64,000 bases of DNA from Eonycteris spelaea. Lineage: Eukaryota > Chordata > Mammalia > Chiroptera > Pteropodidae. Shown here piece by piece: positions 62,540 through 64,000 of this stretch. Below the pieces are notes generated by a model, which was not told the origin of the DNA, did not search any database, and saw only the letters and a list, made by a program, of their open reading frames with translations. Position 1 is the stretch's first letter; each line of letters opens with the position of its first letter. The position numbers and the translations under genes are program-made. Location of the stretch: the NCBI GenBank assembly GCA_003508835.1, contig PUFA01000210.1, positions 1,554,501-1,618,500 of the forward strand, written 5' to 3'.

Positions 62540-62760
62540 GAAATGTGGTGACTTGGAGTTGGAAAATCTGGCATCTATTTTAGGCTGTGTGACCTTCTGT
62601 GAGTGCCTTTGCCTCTCTGAGTCTTGATTTCCTTGCCTGTGAAACATCTGGAATAATTTCGACTTTGGTATCTAACTGCGATGGTAGAAGGAAAGGAATC
62701 TGTAAATAGTTGGGTATGACTGGCGAAATTCTGATACTAGGACAACAGCTTAAGGGTGAG
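62540..62760 (+). repeat. MIR SINE
   Basis: acttggagttggaaaatctgg, then gctgtgtgaccttctgtgag, then tctgagtcttgatttccttg. Confidence 0.7.
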
Positions 62761-64000
62761 ATGCATCTCCATCTATTTTAGGTCGTGTGTGAGGTCACGG
62801 GTGGGCAATGCTTAGGTGCTTCTCATTTTAGCGTTCTTGGTACCCACTGGAGGGAACAAGACAGCAGAAAGCAGATTCTTCTGAGAATGGAGGCTGAATA
62901 ACCTCTGATGATGAAGATTCTACGACTTGGCTTAGGAAATCTGCTCTGGTGTTTGCAATCCTCAAAACTCAGAAAATGTATTAGGCACTAAATTCTCCTT
63001 CTCTCCTCCCTCAACCCCTAGACCCACTTCCATTTTATCCGCTCTCTCAGGAGAGATGGACGCAGCTGCCACGCCCTTCGATGTCCCCAATTACTTTCCT
63101 AAAGGCTCCCTTCCTCGCCACGTAATCCCAGTTTATTTACCCTGCCAGACCCAGTTTATGTTTCTCATTCCTTTCATTGTAGGCCAGAGGAGACTCAAAG
63201 GTTACCGGAGATTCTGAGGTTGGCTCTGAGTTCCTCCCCCCATCTCAAGAAGCCAGCCTCCACGCTTGGTAAGTGGTCCTCCGGGGCCTGTCTGCTGCCG
63301 AGCTCAGGCTAATCTGGCCGTGTGTTGGCTGTGTAGATCTGAAGATAACCTGACACATTCTTAAATATTTCATCTTGGCGCAGCCATGCGCCTTATCTAC
63401 CAGGCAAGGAGGCAGCAACCCAGCTGCTGACTCTGTTGTCAAAGCTTCTCAACAGCTGCTAAGGGGCTTGGAGGGCTGAACCTGGACTCCCCTCTTCTGG
63501 CTGCTGAGCTCCATCCCTCATGTGGCCTGGTAGGGCTTCCCTAAGGGGGCAGTAAGGTGGTGCATGGAGCCCTAGCGGGGAGACCCTTTGCTTCATCTGG
63601 GGTAACAATCCTGTCCTGTATACTTGCATCGGAACAGCTGAGGAAGTATAGTGAAAGTGCTTCGAGAGTCGCTGTCAAGGGCTATGCAAATTGAGCCATG
63701 ACTACTTCTGTGCAAAGCTCAGTTCCCAGGGAGCCTGGATCCTCAGTAACATCTGGCTGGAGAAAGGAGGTGATAGGGGTGAGGCAGTTTAGGGGGTAGT
63801 GAACCCATTGCCTGTCTTTAGTCAGATCTGCTCAAGTGAGGGAGGGGGACCTTTTCAGGCAGCATGTCCCAAGGACACTGGGCTCCTGGGAAGCCGAGAT
63901 GAAGAGAGACTAAGGGAAAAGTTATGATCTGGAATATAAGAGCCCGAAGTGAGTTTTCCTAGGGATGACATCGGCAGCCCAGGGTTCCCAGGAGCAGAGA

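Overview
The window is mammalian genomic DNA, and its only protein-coding gene is an internal part of KIRREL3 (NEPH2) on the minus strand. Five exons lie at 22032-22189, 13099-13249, 6668-6773, 1576-1724 and 388-515. They encode about 230 consecutive residues of an immunoglobulin-superfamily ectodomain: Ig2, Ig3 and the first half of Ig4. All five have AG acceptors and GT donors, and the codon phases join without a gap. The joined reading matches my memory of mammalian KIRREL3 almost residue for residue and differs clearly from KIRREL1. The signal peptide and Ig1 exons lie beyond the right edge (higher coordinates). The rest of Ig4, Ig5, the membrane segment and the cytoplasmic tail lie beyond the left edge.

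Layout: 1-22200 is the exon-bearing part, with introns of about 1.1, 4.9, 6.3 and 8.8 kb. From 22190 to the right edge is one intron of at least 41.8 kb. It holds old repeats (L1, L2, MIR, MER5-type hAT, MaLR LTRs), microsatellites and several AT-rich, TAAT-rich blocks that look like conserved regulatory DNA. No second gene, tRNA, rRNA or known microRNA could be supported, and long open frames elsewhere are low-complexity or antisense shadows.

Organism: a placental mammal. I see no Alu, no rodent B1/B2 and no obvious young tRNA-derived SINE. The L1 3' ends resemble those common in carnivores, horses and related groups. A laurasiatherian is my best guess, but the species cannot be fixed from this window.

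Points most worth a second look: a diverged tandem doublet of about 145 bp with homeodomain and GATA-type motifs (49760-50102); a dense TAAT-rich block (46430-46745); a promoter- or enhancer-like block with a MEF2-type site between two exons (15480-15990); an L1 whose three parts are inverted and out of order (33011-34782) beside a 57-bp duplicated flank; and an L2 apparently split by a 2.7-kb L1 (50700-53950). These are ordinary genome-evolution and regulatory candidates. I found no evidence of a new molecular system.
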